From DASZQL01 sp964391865 (GTDB lineage Bacteria > Planctomycetota > Phycisphaerae > Phycisphaerales > UBA1924), in assembly GCA_964391865.1 (NCBI GenBank), contig CAYMNQ010000002.1, positions 310,001 to 374,000 of the forward strand: DNA of 64,000 nt, read 5' to 3'. Both the position numbers and the translations under genes were made by a program. Shown in pieces: positions 1 to 8,941 of the stretch (its first letter is position 1; each line of letters begins with the position of its first letter). Under the pieces are notes generated by a model. The model worked only from the letters and a program-made list of their open reading frames with translations. It did no database searches and was not told where the DNA came from.

Positions 1-2744
1 CGCAGCGGAAAGCGGACATCGGATCGTTCTACGTGGGCGAGAACATGGACATGCCGCACCTGCTGGAGCAGGCGCTTCGGGCGCATGTGATCTATGAACT
101 TGACGTCGATTACGTGGTCATGAACGTGCCCGATCAGTACACCGGGCGATCCGACCCCGGGATCGTGATCGTGGACGTGAACACCGGGCGTCCCATGGTC
201 GGGCGGCAGTGGTCGGACGGGCTGCATCAGGCGGTCGAAGCGAAGGAAGGGGTGCGCATCAAGCCCGAGACGCAGACGGTGGCGAGCATCACGATCCAGA
301 ATTTCTTCAAGATGTACAAGCGTCTGGCGGGCATGACGGGCACCGCCGACACCGAGGCACAGGAGTTCAACGACATCTACAAGCTGGACGTCGTGGTGAT
401 CCCGACGAACGTGCAGGTGGTGCGGCGGGACTTCGAGGACGTGGTGTACCTGACGGCGAAGGACAAGTGGAACTCGATCGTCGACGAGATCAAGGCGTTC
501 AACGACATCGGGCGCCCGGTGCTGGTGGGCACGACGAGCGTCGAGAAGAGCGAGATGCTCTCGAAGATGCTGGCGAGCAAGCACAACATCCGGCACGAGG
601 TGCTGAACGCGAAGCAGCACGAACGCGAGGCGCACATCGTGGAGAGCGCGGGACAGCTCGGCGCGGTGATGATCGCGACCAACATGGCCGGGCGAGGCAC
701 GGACATCAAGCTCGGGAAGGTCACGCGCGAGGCGCTGCTGGACCACTGGCTCCGCCGCGGCATCGCGCCGCGCGAACTGACGATCGATGCCAGCGACGAG
801 CAGGTGCGCGAGCTGGTGTACCGCAAGGTCGGGCCCAAGGAACTGGACCTGCAGAAGCGCGAGGTCGAGATAATGCCGTTCGACGAGCTCGAACTCAAGC
901 TGCTGCGCAAGTGGGCGATGGGGCACACCTTCGCGGACCCGAAGCAGATCGAGAAGATGTCGGCGGAGCAGCTGCGCACCGAGCTCGACGCGCAGGGGCG
1001 CTTCTCGCTGCACCGCATCGGCTGGGTCGATTCGGTCGAGCAGCTCGGCGGGCTGCACGTTATCGGGACGGAACGGCACGAATCGCGGCGCATCGACAAC
1101 CAGCTCCGTGGGCGGTCGGGGCGGCAGGGCGACCGCGGGTCGTCGCGGTTCTTCGTTTCGCTCGAGGACGAACTCATGAAGCTCTTCGCGGGCGACACCA
1201 CGATGAAGGTACTCAGCCGGCTGGGCATGAAGGAGGGCGACGCGATCGAGCACCCGATGCTCAGCAAGTCGATCGTTCGCGCGCAGCGGAAGGTCGAAGA
1301 GCGGAATTTCCAGATCCGCAAGAACATCCTCGAATACGACGAGGTGATGGAGCACCAGCGCCAGTCGTTTTATGGCACGCGGCAGCGCGTGCTCGACGGG
1401 CGCGACCTGAAGGGCCTGATCTTCGACTTCGTGGAGGACGCGGCGGCGGACGCCGTCGAACGGTTCCTTGATAAGGATTACTTCGCGGAGAGCGCGAGCG
1501 AGTTCGTGCTGTCGCGACTGAACTTCTCGATCCCGCACGAGCGCCTGCGCGGGCGCGACAAGGAGGACCTGATCGAGTTCGTGCGCAAGGAAGCAAAGCA
1601 CGAAGCGCGGCACGAGATCGAGATCACGCTGGGCGAGTACATGCCCGAGGGCGTGGCGGCGGAGGACATCGACACGAAGGGCCTGTCGAGCTGGGCCGCC
1701 ACGCGGTTCAAGGTCGAGCTGACAGCGGACGACATCCGGCGGATGAGCATCCGCGAGGTGTCGAACCGCCTGTACGAAGCGGCGGTGTCGCGCATCAACG
1801 AAACGGATCTCGACGACATCGACCAGTACCTCGTGAAGAACTACGGCGCGCAGCAGCTGGCGAAGTGGCTGAAAACCACGATCGATCTCGATTTCACGGC
1901 GGACGAGATCGCGGCGAAGGAGAAGCACGAGGACGTGGTGGAGATGGTGGCGCAGCGCGTGCGTGAGCAGTACAAGAAGCGCGAGGTTGAGTACCCCGTT
2001 GATTTCCAGATGCAGCTCACGATGGGTTTGATGCGCCAGTCACCGCAGGGCGCGCTGCAAAACCTCGTGAACTGGGCGAACACGCGCTACAACCTCGGCT
2101 GGACGGAGGAGAAGATCCGCACGACCCCGCCGCAGAAGATCCGCGACGAATTGGTCGCGGCGTCGCGTGAGTTCCTCGAGCACGACAAGCTGGACAAGGC
2201 GGTCGCGGAAGCGGTGGCGATCACCGACGGCGCGGAGGCGAACCGGTATTTCAAGGAGAAGTACAAGGTGGAACTGCCGCCGTACATCCTGCGCCTGAAG
2301 GGCGATGACCTTGCGGCGCAGGTGAAGGCACGCGTGGAAGCGGTGCTGCGGAGCGAGCAGGTGCAGTTCGAGCGGTACGTGATGCTCGAAGTGCTGGACA
2401 GCGCGTGGAAGGATCACCTGTACGCGATGGACCAGCTCCGCGACACGATCAACTACCGTGGGTATGCGCAGCAGGACCCGCGGATCGAGTACAAGCGCGA
2501 GGGCTCGCGCCTGTTCCGCGAATTCATGGCGAAGATCCGCGACCGCGTGGCGGAGTACATCTTCAAGCTGCGCCTGATGCCGCAGGTCGGCCCGCCGCCC
2601 GGTGCGCCGCCGATGCAGGCAGCGCCGCGGCCTGCCGGCGCTGCGAGCGCGCCGGCTCCGGCTCCGGCACCGGCGGCTCGGCCCGCGGGGCCGGCGCGCG
2701 TGGTGCCCTTCGGCGGCGGGACGATCAGCGGGCCCGGGCTGTAA
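1..2744 (+). CDS. secA: Preprotein translocase ATPase SecA (5' end outside window)
   Basis: SecA is the ATPase motor that pushes preproteins through SecYEG. The reading frame is open from base 3, so the N-terminus, Walker A and DEAD-type box lie outside the window. Visible SecA hallmarks are FYVGENMDMPHLLEQALRAH, RLAGMTGTA, ATNMAGRGTDIKLG, GGLHVIGTERHESRRIDNQL, RGRSGRQGDRGSSRF and, near the end, VLDSAWKDHLYAMDQLRD and YRGYAQQDP. Two oddities: about 100 extra residues between MAGRGTDIKLG and GGLHVIGTERHE, and about 345 residues between EYDEVMEHQR and the VLDSAWKDH helix, where roughly 200 are usual. The extra part contains four related 45-50 residue units. The C-terminus is a Pro/Ala-rich tail ending SGPGL, without the zinc-binding SEC-C motif. 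It converges on the methyltransferase gene with 6 bases between stops. Confidence 0.97.
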   Translation, partial: QRKADIGSFYVGENMDMPHLLEQALRAHVIYELDVDYVVMNVPDQYTGRSDPGIVIVDVNTGRPMVGRQWSDGLHQAVEAKEGVRIKPETQTVASITIQNFFKMYKRLAGMTGTADTEAQEFNDIYKLDVVVIPTNVQVVRRDFEDVVYLTAKDKWNSIVDEIKAFNDIGRPVLVGTTSVEKSEMLSKMLASKHNIRHEVLNAKQHEREAHIVESAGQLGAVMIATNMAGRGTDIKLGKVTREALLDHWLRRGIAPRELTIDASDEQVRELVYRKVGPKELDLQKREVEIMPFDELELKLLRKWAMGHTFADPKQIEKMSAEQLRTELDAQGRFSLHRIGWVDSVEQLGGLHVIGTERHESRRIDNQLRGRSGRQGDRGSSRFFVSLEDELMKLFAGDTTMKVLSRLGMKEGDAIEHPMLSKSIVRAQRKVEERNFQIRKNILEYDEVMEHQRQSFYGTRQRVLDGRDLKGLIFDFVEDAAADAVERFLDKDYFAESASEFVLSRLNFSIPHERLRGRDKEDLIEFVRKEAKHEARHEIEITLGEYMPEGVAAEDIDTKGLSSWAATRFKVELTADDIRRMSIREVSNRLYEAAVSRINETDLDDIDQYLVKNYGAQQLAKWLKTTIDLDFTADEIAAKEKHEDVVEMVAQRVREQYKKREVEYPVDFQMQLTMGLMRQSPQGALQNLVNWANTRYNLGWTEEKIRTTPPQKIRDELVAASREFLEHDKLDKAVAEAVAITDGAEANRYFKEKYKVELPPYILRLKGDDLAAQVKARVEAVLRSEQVQFERYVMLEVLDSAWKDHLYAMDQLRDTINYRGYAQQDPRIEYKREGSRLFREFMAKIRDRVAEYIFKLRLMPQVGPPPGAPPMQAAPRPAGAASAPAPAPAPAARPAGPARVVPFGGGTISGPGL
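1680..2370 (+). repeat. Four tandem wing-domain-like units inside secA
   Basis: Four units begin near 1680 (SSWAATRFKVELTADDIRR), 1857 (AKWLKTTIDLDFTADEIAA), 2061 (VNWANTRYNLGWTEEKIRT) and 2235 (NRYFKEKYKVELPPYILR). Each starts with an aromatic helix, then a hydrophobic/acidic strand, an A/E-D/E-x-I turn and a long helix ending near a basic/acidic segment. Typical SecA has one such unit directly before the long helix containing the WxxHL motif; here the fourth unit holds that place. Amplification is inferred from the alignment made by eye. Confidence 0.6.
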
Positions 2745-2750
2745 TCCCGG

Positions 2751-3602
2751 CTACTTCAGCTTCTTCATGACGAAGAGGTAATTGAAGCCGCGGAGGAAGA
2801 AATTCCCTTCCTCCGCGGCTTTATGCCAGTTGCCGCGCGCGAGCTTGGCGTTGTGGCGCACGACGGCGATGATGTCGATGGGCGTGAACTTCTCGCGCAT
2901 CATGGCGAAGAGGCCGAAGCCGATGGGCATGAAGCCGCTGGCGTCGGGGCCGGCACCCTTGCGGAATGAATCGCTGACGTAGAGTGCCATGTATCGGCGC
3001 GGCTTGAGGACGCGGTGAATCTCGCTGATGACCTGGCGCATCGCGTCGTAGTACGCGCGGCCGTCGTCGGGTCCGCCGGCGTCGAGCTTGCCGATGCACT
3101 TCGGGTCTTCGGAGTAGTCGACGTGCGTGGAGTACGGCGGGTCGACGAAGACGAAGTCCGCCTTCGCGTCTTCGAGTGGGAGCTTGCGCGCATCGGCGCG
3201 GAAGATGTCGGTGCGGCCTGGGCGCGGTGCGAGGTCGTAGCCGAGCGCGCGCCGGTCCATGTCGCGCGCGACGTCGATGGTCGTGCCGCTGCCGCACATG
3301 GGGTCGATGACGAGATCGCCCTCGCGCGTGTAGCGGGTGAGGAGCTGCCAGATGACCCAACTGGGTGACGCGCCGACGTAGTTCTTGTCGCCGAAGGTCG
3401 CGCCGCTGGGCGAGTCGTGATGCTGGCTGGGGTACTCCCAGAGCGTGGTGGTCAGCACGCGGAGCGGCGGCTTGCGGAATGGGCGCGGCGAGGTTGGAGC
3501 GCGGCGCGCGGCGGTGTCTTTGGTTGATCTTGGAGCCTTTGGCGCGAGCGGAGGAGACCCCTCACTCCCGTTCGGGGCTCGCTTGGGATCGCGAGGTTTC
3601 AT
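2751..3602 (-). CDS. SAM-dependent DNA methyltransferase, N4/N6 type
   Basis: 283 residues. The first 45 are basic and Pro/Ala-rich. The catalytic core shows the SAM-binding motif DPMCGSGTTIDVARDMDRRA near residues 105-125 and the amino-methyltransferase motif DPPYSTHVDYS near residues 155-165, in the order motif I then motif IV. This fits the N6_N4_Mtase superfamily; an RNA methyltransferase of related fold cannot be excluded. No restriction endonuclease is adjacent, so it looks like an orphan enzyme. Its ATG overlaps the nrnA stop by four bases (ATGA), making it the last gene of ribF-nrnA-methyltransferase. Target sequence and biological role are unknown. Confidence 0.8.
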   Translation of the reverse strand: MKPRDPKRAPNGSEGSPPLAPKAPRSTKDTAARRAPTSPRPFRKPPLRVLTTTLWEYPSQHHDSPSGATFGDKNYVGASPSWVIWQLLTRYTREGDLVIDPMCGSGTTIDVARDMDRRALGYDLAPRPGRTDIFRADARKLPLEDAKADFVFVDPPYSTHVDYSEDPKCIGKLDAGGPDDGRAYYDAMRQVISEIHRVLKPRRYMALYVSDSFRKGAGPDASGFMPIGFGLFAMMREKFTPIDIIAVVRHNAKLARGNWHKAAEEGNFFLRGFNYLFVMKKLK

Positions 3603-4666
3603 GCGGCCCCCGCGTGTTTCATGGTTTCGATGACCTTGGCGCGCGCTTCGGGGAGCGGGAGCTTCAGCTTCGCGCCGGCGGCGTGGTAGTGCCCGCCCCC
3701 GCCGAGGGTCTGCGCGAGTGTGTTCACGTCGATCGAGGGCTCGCCCGCTTTGCTGCGGAAGCTGATCTTCGTGAGATGCTCTTCGGTTTCGATGAGGACG
3801 GCGGAGACGCGCACGCTGGCGACGGACATGGGCAGGTCGTTCAGCCCGCCAGCTTCGTCGAGGGTGGCGCCGGTTTCGGCGAGGTCGCGCTGCGAGAGGC
3901 TGATGATCGCGCCCGGGCCGATGAACTCGATGGAGCGCAGCGCGCGCTCTGTGATGCGCAGCCGCTCCGGGCGCTCGGCTTGCTCGACGGCGCGGTAGAT
4001 GCGGTTGTGATCAACGCCCGCGTCGACGAGATCGGCGGCGAGGCGCATGGTGCGGCTCGACATGTTCGAGTGGCGGAACCAGCCCGTGTCGGTGGCGACG
4101 CCCAGGTACAGCGGCTCGGCAATCTCGACGGGGAGCATGCGCGGGCCGCTGACGTTCAGCAGCCGAGCGCAGAGTTCCGCCATGATCTCGCACGCGGCGG
4201 CGGCGGCGGTATCGACGTAGCGGTGCTGTGCGACGGCCGCGTCGCCGTGCGCGTGATGGTCGATGAGCACGGCGGAACCGGCTCGGGGTTCGAGCCACGC
4301 GCGGGCGCCCGCGAGTTGTGTCCATGAGCCGGTGTCGCAGATGGCGACGGCGTCGGCGGACTTCAGGAACGGCTCGTCCCACGTGTGGCGGTGCTCGTGG
4401 ATCACGCGCGTCTGGCCCACGACATCATTGAATCGCGGCGACCACGGATTGAGGTAGACCGGCACGGCATCGACTTGGACGTGCGCGAGAGCGCGGGCGA
4501 GAGCGAGCGTGGAGCCGACCGCGTCGCCGTCGGGCTTGGAGTGGGTGAGGATCGCGACTTTCGACGCGGCGCGGAGCAGCTCGGCGAGGCGCGCGAGCGT
4601 GGCTGATGATCCCCACGCTTCGGCGCGAGCAGAAGAGCCGGATGATGGCGCCGCCCGGTCGTTCAT
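3599..4666 (-). CDS. nrnA: DHH/DHHA1 phosphoesterase, NrnA-type oligoribonuclease / pAp phosphatase
   Basis: 355 residues. The DHH domain carries ILTHSKPDGDAVGS near residue 40 and the name-giving IDHHAHGD near residue 135. The C-terminal DHHA1 domain carries GGGGHYHAAGAKL near residue 328. Family members degrade short RNA oligomers and dephosphorylate 3'-phosphoadenosine 5'-phosphate in the cytoplasm with Mn2+. Length and motif order fit NrnA/YtqI rather than the longer RecJ. It overlaps ribF upstream by ATGA (4663-4666) and the methyltransferase downstream by ATGA, so the three are probably translationally coupled. The ribF-nrnA pairing is common in bacteria and supports the call. Confidence 0.9.
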   Translation of the reverse strand: MNDRAAPSSGSSARAEAWGSSATLARLAELLRAASKVAILTHSKPDGDAVGSTLALARALAHVQVDAVPVYLNPWSPRFNDVVGQTRVIHEHRHTWDEPFLKSADAVAICDTGSWTQLAGARAWLEPRAGSAVLIDHHAHGDAAVAQHRYVDTAAAAACEIMAELCARLLNVSGPRMLPVEIAEPLYLGVATDTGWFRHSNMSSRTMRLAADLVDAGVDHNRIYRAVEQAERPERLRITERALRSIEFIGPGAIISLSQRDLAETGATLDEAGGLNDLPMSVASVRVSAVLIETEEHLTKISFRSKAGEPSIDVNTLAQTLGGGGHYHAAGAKLKLPLPEARAKVIETMKHAGAA

Positions 4667-5640
4667 GCTCGAATCTCCTCGGCGATCTCCATGCGGGCGC
4701 GGCTGCCGGCGCGCTGCGTGAGCGAGCGGACGCGCTCAACATCGCGGCGGATCTGTTCGATCAGCGCGCCGACGGTCTCGAAGCGCGCCTGGTCGCGCAG
4801 ATAGGAAGCGAATTCGAGCCGCAGCGCCCAGCCGTACTCGCTCGCGCCCTCGGCGACGGGGCCGACCCAGTCGAGGATGTACGCTTCGACGGTGCGCGTG
4901 TTGCAATCAAAGGTGGATCGCGTGCCGACATGAATCGCCGCCGCGAGTCGGCGGGCGTCGGGCAGCACGGCCCAGCCGGCGTACACGCCGTCGAGCGGGA
5001 GCAGACATTCGGTGCTGAGGTTGGCGGTAGGGAAGCCGAGCTCGCGCCCGCGCCGGTCGCCGCGGACGACGGTGCCGGTGAGTTCGAAGGGGCGGGCGAG
5101 GACGCGCGCGGCGTCGTCGACTCGGCCGTGCCTGATGAGCCAGCGGACCATCGAGCTGGACGCGGTGATGATCGATTGATCGGAGAGCGCGACGGTGACG
5201 GGCTCGACGATCGACGCGGTTGAGCCGCGGGCGGCGCACAGCTCGGCCAGCGTGCCGACATCGCCCGAGCGGCCCTTGCCGAAGCGGAAGTCGCTCCCTT
5301 CGACGATAGCGCAGGGGTCGAAACGCGCGAAGACCGAATCGATGAATTCTGCGGGCGACTTGCGCAGGACCTCGGGGCGGGGCTCGAGGGGGGCCACGTC
5401 GTCAGCGCCGAGCGAGCGGAGCAACTCGGCGCGGCGGTCGAAGGTCATCAGCATCTCCGGCGCGCTCTCGGGACGCAGCACCGTGAGCGGGTGCGGGTGG
5501 AAGACCATGGCGGCGACGCGGGCACCGGGCGAACCGAACGCCGCGCGGTCGGCGAGGTCGCGCGCGCGGCGCACGAGGGCCGCGTGCCCGGCATGAACGC
5601 CGTCGAAATTGCCGATGATCACCGCGGTGGCGCTGGGCAT
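4663..5640 (-). CDS. ribF: Bifunctional riboflavin kinase / FAD synthetase
   Basis: 325 residues. The N-terminal nucleotidyltransferase domain begins with GNFDGVHAGHAALV (residues 10-23) and continues with a FHPHPLTVLRP segment and EGSDFRFGKGRSGD near residue 115. The C-terminal riboflavin kinase domain carries GRELGFPTANLS near residue 198. The enzyme phosphorylates riboflavin to FMN and adenylates FMN to FAD. It is the first gene of a three-gene operon. No Shine-Dalgarno is obvious; a TACGCT box lies on the minus strand at 5655-5650, nine bases before the ATG, so the mRNA leader would be very short. No FMN riboswitch was seen, as expected for a housekeeping ribF. Confidence 0.95.
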   Translation of the reverse strand: MPSATAVIIGNFDGVHAGHAALVRRARDLADRAAFGSPGARVAAMVFHPHPLTVLRPESAPEMLMTFDRRAELLRSLGADDVAPLEPRPEVLRKSPAEFIDSVFARFDPCAIVEGSDFRFGKGRSGDVGTLAELCAARGSTASIVEPVTVALSDQSIITASSSMVRWLIRHGRVDDAARVLARPFELTGTVVRGDRRGRELGFPTANLSTECLLPLDGVYAGWAVLPDARRLAAAIHVGTRSTFDCNTRTVEAYILDWVGPVAEGASEYGWALRLEFASYLRDQARFETVGALIEQIRRDVERVRSLTQRAGSRARMEIAEEIRA

Positions 5641-5649
5641 GAGGGGTGA

Positions 5650-5655
5650 AGCGTA
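5650..5655 (-). promoter_or_regulatory. Putative -10 box (TACGCT) of the ribF operon
   Basis: Minus-strand TACGCT followed by nine bases and the ribF ATG. It resembles the TACCNT boxes ahead of mqnB, the thioredoxin-like gene and scoA. No clear -35 element was found. Inferred by similarity among these start regions. Confidence 0.35.
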
Positions 5656-5714
5656 GGGTGGATTCCGCGGCGAATCCAGTCGATGACGCGGCGCCGGACT
5701 CTAGCCCGGCGGTG

Positions 5715-5720
5715 TACCTT
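5715..5720 (+). promoter_or_regulatory. Putative -10 box (TACCTT), leaderless mqnB mRNA
   Basis: TACCTT lies exactly six bases before GTG 5727, and no Shine-Dalgarno sequence is present. If this is the -10 element, transcription would begin at or next to the start codon. Confidence 0.4.
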
Positions 5721-5726
5721 GTGCGC

Positions 5727-6515
5727 GTGAGTAACGCGATTCTTCCAGCGTGTGAGCAGGGCAAGAGGTGGTTGCTGGTTGTCGCCGCGCCGAAGGAGGC
5801 GCGGGCGGTCTCGCGCGGGATTGCCGGGCGTGAGTTTGAGCCGGATCATTGGGCGCTGACGCCGATGGGCGAGCGGTTCGACCTGCTGCTGAGCGGCGTC
5901 GGGAAGGCCAACGCCGCGGGGGCGACGGCGCGGGCGATCGATCTCGCGCGGCATTCGGGCGTGATCAACCTGGGGATCGCTGGCTTGCTCGCGGACACCA
6001 TCATCGAGGAGACGTGCGGCGTGGTCGCCGCGGGCGGCGGCATCGTGAGTTCCCAGGCTTCGACGCGGCCGCTTGTTCTCGGCGAGGTGGTTGTGGCTTC
6101 TGAGAGCGTGTTCGCGGATGAGGGATCGGCGACGCCCGACGGGTTCATCGACATCGCACGGCTCGGCTTCCCGCCGGTCGTGCGCGGGGCCTCGCCCGCG
6201 TCGGTCCGCGTGCCGTGCGATGACTTCCTCGTGAAGTTGCTTGCTGGCGAGTTCCGGAACGCCGCCCCTGTGGCTACGGTTTCGGTGTGCTCGGGCACGG
6301 ACGGCGCGGCGCGGGACATCGCGCGGCGCACCGGGGCCGCGGCGGAGGCGATGGAGGGTGCGGCGGTCGGGCTTGCGGCGTGGCGCGTTGGCGGCGCCCG
6401 GCTGCCATTTGGCGAGGTACGCGTCATCAGCAACACCACCGGCGATCGGGCCCGGCAGCGGTGGGACCTGAAGCTGGCGTTCGAGCGATTGGCGGACGTG
6501 GCGGCGGCCCTATAA
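5727..6515 (+). CDS. mqnB: Futalosine hydrolase
   Basis: About 262 residues of the nucleoside phosphorylase/MTAN fold. Signature segments are LLSGVGKANAAGATARAI, INLGIAGLLADT, GEVVVASESVFADEGSATPD, VSVCSGTDGAARDIARRTGA, AEAMEGAAVGLAAWRVG and ISNTTGDRARQRWDLKLAFE. Futalosine hydrolase removes hypoxanthine from futalosine in the alternative menaquinone pathway. The frame is open back to an ATG at 5646, but that start would leave only five bases to the divergent ribF ATG. GTG 5727 (or GTG 5721) is preferred because TACCTT lies six bases upstream. No other menaquinone genes are in the window. Confidence 0.9.
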   Translation: MSNAILPACEQGKRWLLVVAAPKEARAVSRGIAGREFEPDHWALTPMGERFDLLLSGVGKANAAGATARAIDLARHSGVINLGIAGLLADTIIEETCGVVAAGGGIVSSQASTRPLVLGEVVVASESVFADEGSATPDGFIDIARLGFPPVVRGASPASVRVPCDDFLVKLLAGEFRNAAPVATVSVCSGTDGAARDIARRTGAAAEAMEGAAVGLAAWRVGGARLPFGEVRVISNTTGDRARQRWDLKLAFERLADVAAAL

Positions 6516-6697
6516 CCAGGCTTCGCCGGATGAGCCCGCTGGCGATTCCGAGTTATGACGCGCGTGTCGGGCGAACAGATGCGGCGCGCGAGGCGGGTGG
6601 CTCACTTTGCCGTCGGATGAGGCCGATCGACACCGAGCGGATCGCGCGGGCCGAGTCGCCGCGCGCCCCTCGCACCACGCACGCGGAGGCGGACGCC

Positions 6698-8011
6698 ATG
6701 CCGTTTGGGTTCAGCTTTGGAAAATCAAACGTGGGCGAAGTGATCGCCATCGACTTTGGGGTGTCAAGCCTCAAGGTGCTGCAGGCGACGCAGGGTGACT
6801 CGCCGAAGCTGCAGGCGATCGCCTGCTCTGCTACGCCCGACGAGCTGTCCGAGAAGCACGCGGAGCGGCTGGCGTTCCAGGCGCAGGCGCTGCCGGAACT
6901 GCTGAAAAAGGGCGGGTTCAAGGGAAAACGCGCGGTGTGCACGCTGTCGGCGTGCCACTCGCTGGTGCAGCATGTGCAGATCCCGAAAACAGACGGCGCG
7001 AATCGCGCGGCGCTGCTGAACGAGCAGCTGCGCAAAGTGACGGGGCGCGACCCTTCCGGGCTGATCCTGCGCACGTTCGATGTGTGCGACGTGACGCGCT
7101 CGGGGAAGAAGTGCGAGGAAGTGCTGTGCGTCGCCCTGCCGAGGGACGTGGTGCTGGCGCATGTGCGAGCCCTGCAGAACGCGAAGCTTGAGGCGGTGGG
7201 CGTGCACTGCGAACAGCTCGCGTCGGTGCGCGCGTTCGACCGTATTACACGGCGCGCCAACGACTCGGCGCTGACGAGCCTGTACATCGACCTAGGCTAC
7301 GGCACGACCAAGGTCATGATCGTCCACGGGCGGGAGCTCGTGTTCGGCAAGACGATCCAAGTCGCCGGACGGCAGCTCGACCGCGCGGTGGCGAGGGCGC
7401 ACAAGTCAACGACGGCGAAGGTGCGGCGCACCGGGGCGCCGTTGGTGGCGACACCCATGACGCAGCAGGTGCGGCAGGCGAACGCGGCGCTCGATGACAC
7501 GGCGGCGCTGACCGCAAAGCTCGTGCAGGAGTCACAGGCGCGGAACGGTGCGGGCGCACCGGCGCCCGGCCCGGTCATCACGGCGGGGTCGCCCGTGATG
7601 GAGAGCGGCGCCCCCACGGTGGCTGTGGCGGAGGGGGAGGAGCGGCGTACCGGCAATACGCCGTCGATGCTGTGCGAACTGGGGGAGAACGCGGCGGACG
7701 AGCCGTCGCCCGAAGCCGCGATCATCTCAGTGCTCGACGCGCTGGCGGACGAGGTGGCGATGTGCGTGCGGTACCACGGCGCACTGTTCCCTGACCGCAA
7801 GATCGATCGGTTCGTCTTCGCGGGCGGCGAGGCGCGGCAGCTTGAGATCGCGCGGCGCGTCAGCAAGGCGCTCCGCTGCCAAGCGCACTTCGCTGATCCG
7901 TTCGCTCATCTGGACCGCACGGGCGTTCGCGCGGTGGGTGTTGATCTCTCGTCGCCGCAGCCCGGCTGGATCGTGCCGCTGGGTCTGAGCGTAGCGCCCA
8001 CGGACCTGTGA
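6698..8011 (+). CDS. pilM: Type IV pilus assembly protein PilM
   Basis: 437 residues, actin-like ATPase fold (SHS2/FtsA-like). The N-terminus GEVIAIDFGVSSLKVLQ is the typical phosphate-1 region; SLYIDLGYGTTKVMIVHG near residue 195 is the second nucleotide-binding segment and FVFAGGEARQLEIARRV near residue 370 the third. PilM sits on the cytoplasmic face and binds the N-terminus of PilN. A roughly 110-residue Ala/Pro/Thr-rich insertion (about residues 230-340) interrupts the second half and is unusual. ATG 6698 has GGAGG at 6685-6689. It is the first gene of pilM-N-O-P-B, which lacks pilQ. Confidence 0.88.
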   Translation: MPFGFSFGKSNVGEVIAIDFGVSSLKVLQATQGDSPKLQAIACSATPDELSEKHAERLAFQAQALPELLKKGGFKGKRAVCTLSACHSLVQHVQIPKTDGANRAALLNEQLRKVTGRDPSGLILRTFDVCDVTRSGKKCEEVLCVALPRDVVLAHVRALQNAKLEAVGVHCEQLASVRAFDRITRRANDSALTSLYIDLGYGTTKVMIVHGRELVFGKTIQVAGRQLDRAVARAHKSTTAKVRRTGAPLVATPMTQQVRQANAALDDTAALTAKLVQESQARNGAGAPAPGPVITAGSPVMESGAPTVAVAEGEERRTGNTPSMLCELGENAADEPSPEAAIISVLDALADEVAMCVRYHGALFPDRKIDRFVFAGGEARQLEIARRVSKALRCQAHFADPFAHLDRTGVRAVGVDLSSPQPGWIVPLGLSVAPTDL

Positions 8012-8047
8012 CCCCGAACCGTTGTTCAACCGCCGAGGAGTTCGCGA

Positions 8048-8941
8048 ATGAGCTTGTTCAAACGATCCGGGATCAAGGGCGGGGCCGCGCCGGCCAACCG
8101 CGCGACGCAGAGCTTCCTGCCCGAGGACTACATCGAACGCCGCAATGAGCGGCGGATGACGATGATTTCCGCAGGGTTGTTCTCTGTCGTGACGGCGGGC
8201 GTGGTGGGCGCGTTCTTCGTGACCAACCGGCAATGGAGCGACGTCTCGCGCTACCAGCAGGCGATCAACGTGCGCTATTCGCAAGCGGCTCAGGACATCG
8301 AGCAGCTCAAGACGCTCGAAGACCAGAAGCAGGAGCTGATCGAGAAAGCGGAGCTGACGACTGTGCTTCTGGAGAAGGTGCCGCGGTCGATCCTGCTGGC
8401 TGAACTGATCAACCGCATGCCGCCCGACATGACGCTGCTCGAACTGCAAACAAAGAGCACCCGCCTCGACGGCCCGAAGGGCAAGAAGTCGGGGAAGGGC
8501 GGCAAGGGAGCGGGCAAGGGCGCGGACAAGTCGGCCGACGCAAAGAACAAGGGCAGCAGTCTGAGCTCGAAGAAGTCGCGCTCGAACAAGGACGAGGACG
8601 CCGCCGAGAAGCCCGAGGTGTCGGCACCGAAACTGCAGACCGCGGTGATGCTGATCGGCGTGGCCCCCTCGAACCAGAGCGTGGCGGCGTACGTCACCGG
8701 GCTGCAGGAGTGCGGGCTGCTGGAGAAAGTCGAGCTGAAGTTCAGCGAAGTGACGATCATCCGCGACGTGCAGATGAACAAGTTCCGCATCGAAGCGGGG
8801 CTGCGAGAGGGCGCGGACGCGCGGCGGCTCGAGCCGGGTCTGGCGCCGACGCTGAACCGACTGACCGAGGCCGCGCGGCCCGGGCTGTCGCCCGATGCGC
8901 CGGCACAGGCGGACGGCGCTCAGAACAAGGAGGACCGCTGA
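8048..8941 (+). CDS. pilN: Type IV pilus inner-membrane protein PilN
   Basis: 297 residues. A short cytoplasmic N-terminus (FLPEDYIERRNERR) precedes one transmembrane helix near residues 38-58, then a coiled coil and a periplasmic ferredoxin-like part. The N-terminal pattern FLPEDYIExRxxRR is typical of PilN-like proteins. The unusual part is a Lys/Gly/Ser/Glu-rich linker, about residues 138-190, with repeated GKGGKGAGKGADK-type sequence splitting the periplasmic domain. GAGG just before ATG 8048 (CCGCCGAGGAGTTCGCG) gives ribosome binding. Its stop shares a base with the pilO start (TGATG). Confidence 0.82.
   Translation: MSLFKRSGIKGGAAPANRATQSFLPEDYIERRNERRMTMISAGLFSVVTAGVVGAFFVTNRQWSDVSRYQQAINVRYSQAAQDIEQLKTLEDQKQELIEKAELTTVLLEKVPRSILLAELINRMPPDMTLLELQTKSTRLDGPKGKKSGKGGKGAGKGADKSADAKNKGSSLSSKKSRSNKDEDAAEKPEVSAPKLQTAVMLIGVAPSNQSVAAYVTGLQECGLLEKVELKFSEVTIIRDVQMNKFRIEAGLREGADARRLEPGLAPTLNRLTEAARPGLSPDAPAQADGAQNKEDR

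Noticed and set aside
377..1327. Long minus-strand open frame opposite secA, rich in Ser/Arg
   Set aside because: It is the antisense shadow of secA: composition is Ser/Arg/Thr without domains, and the plus strand encodes clear SecA motifs.
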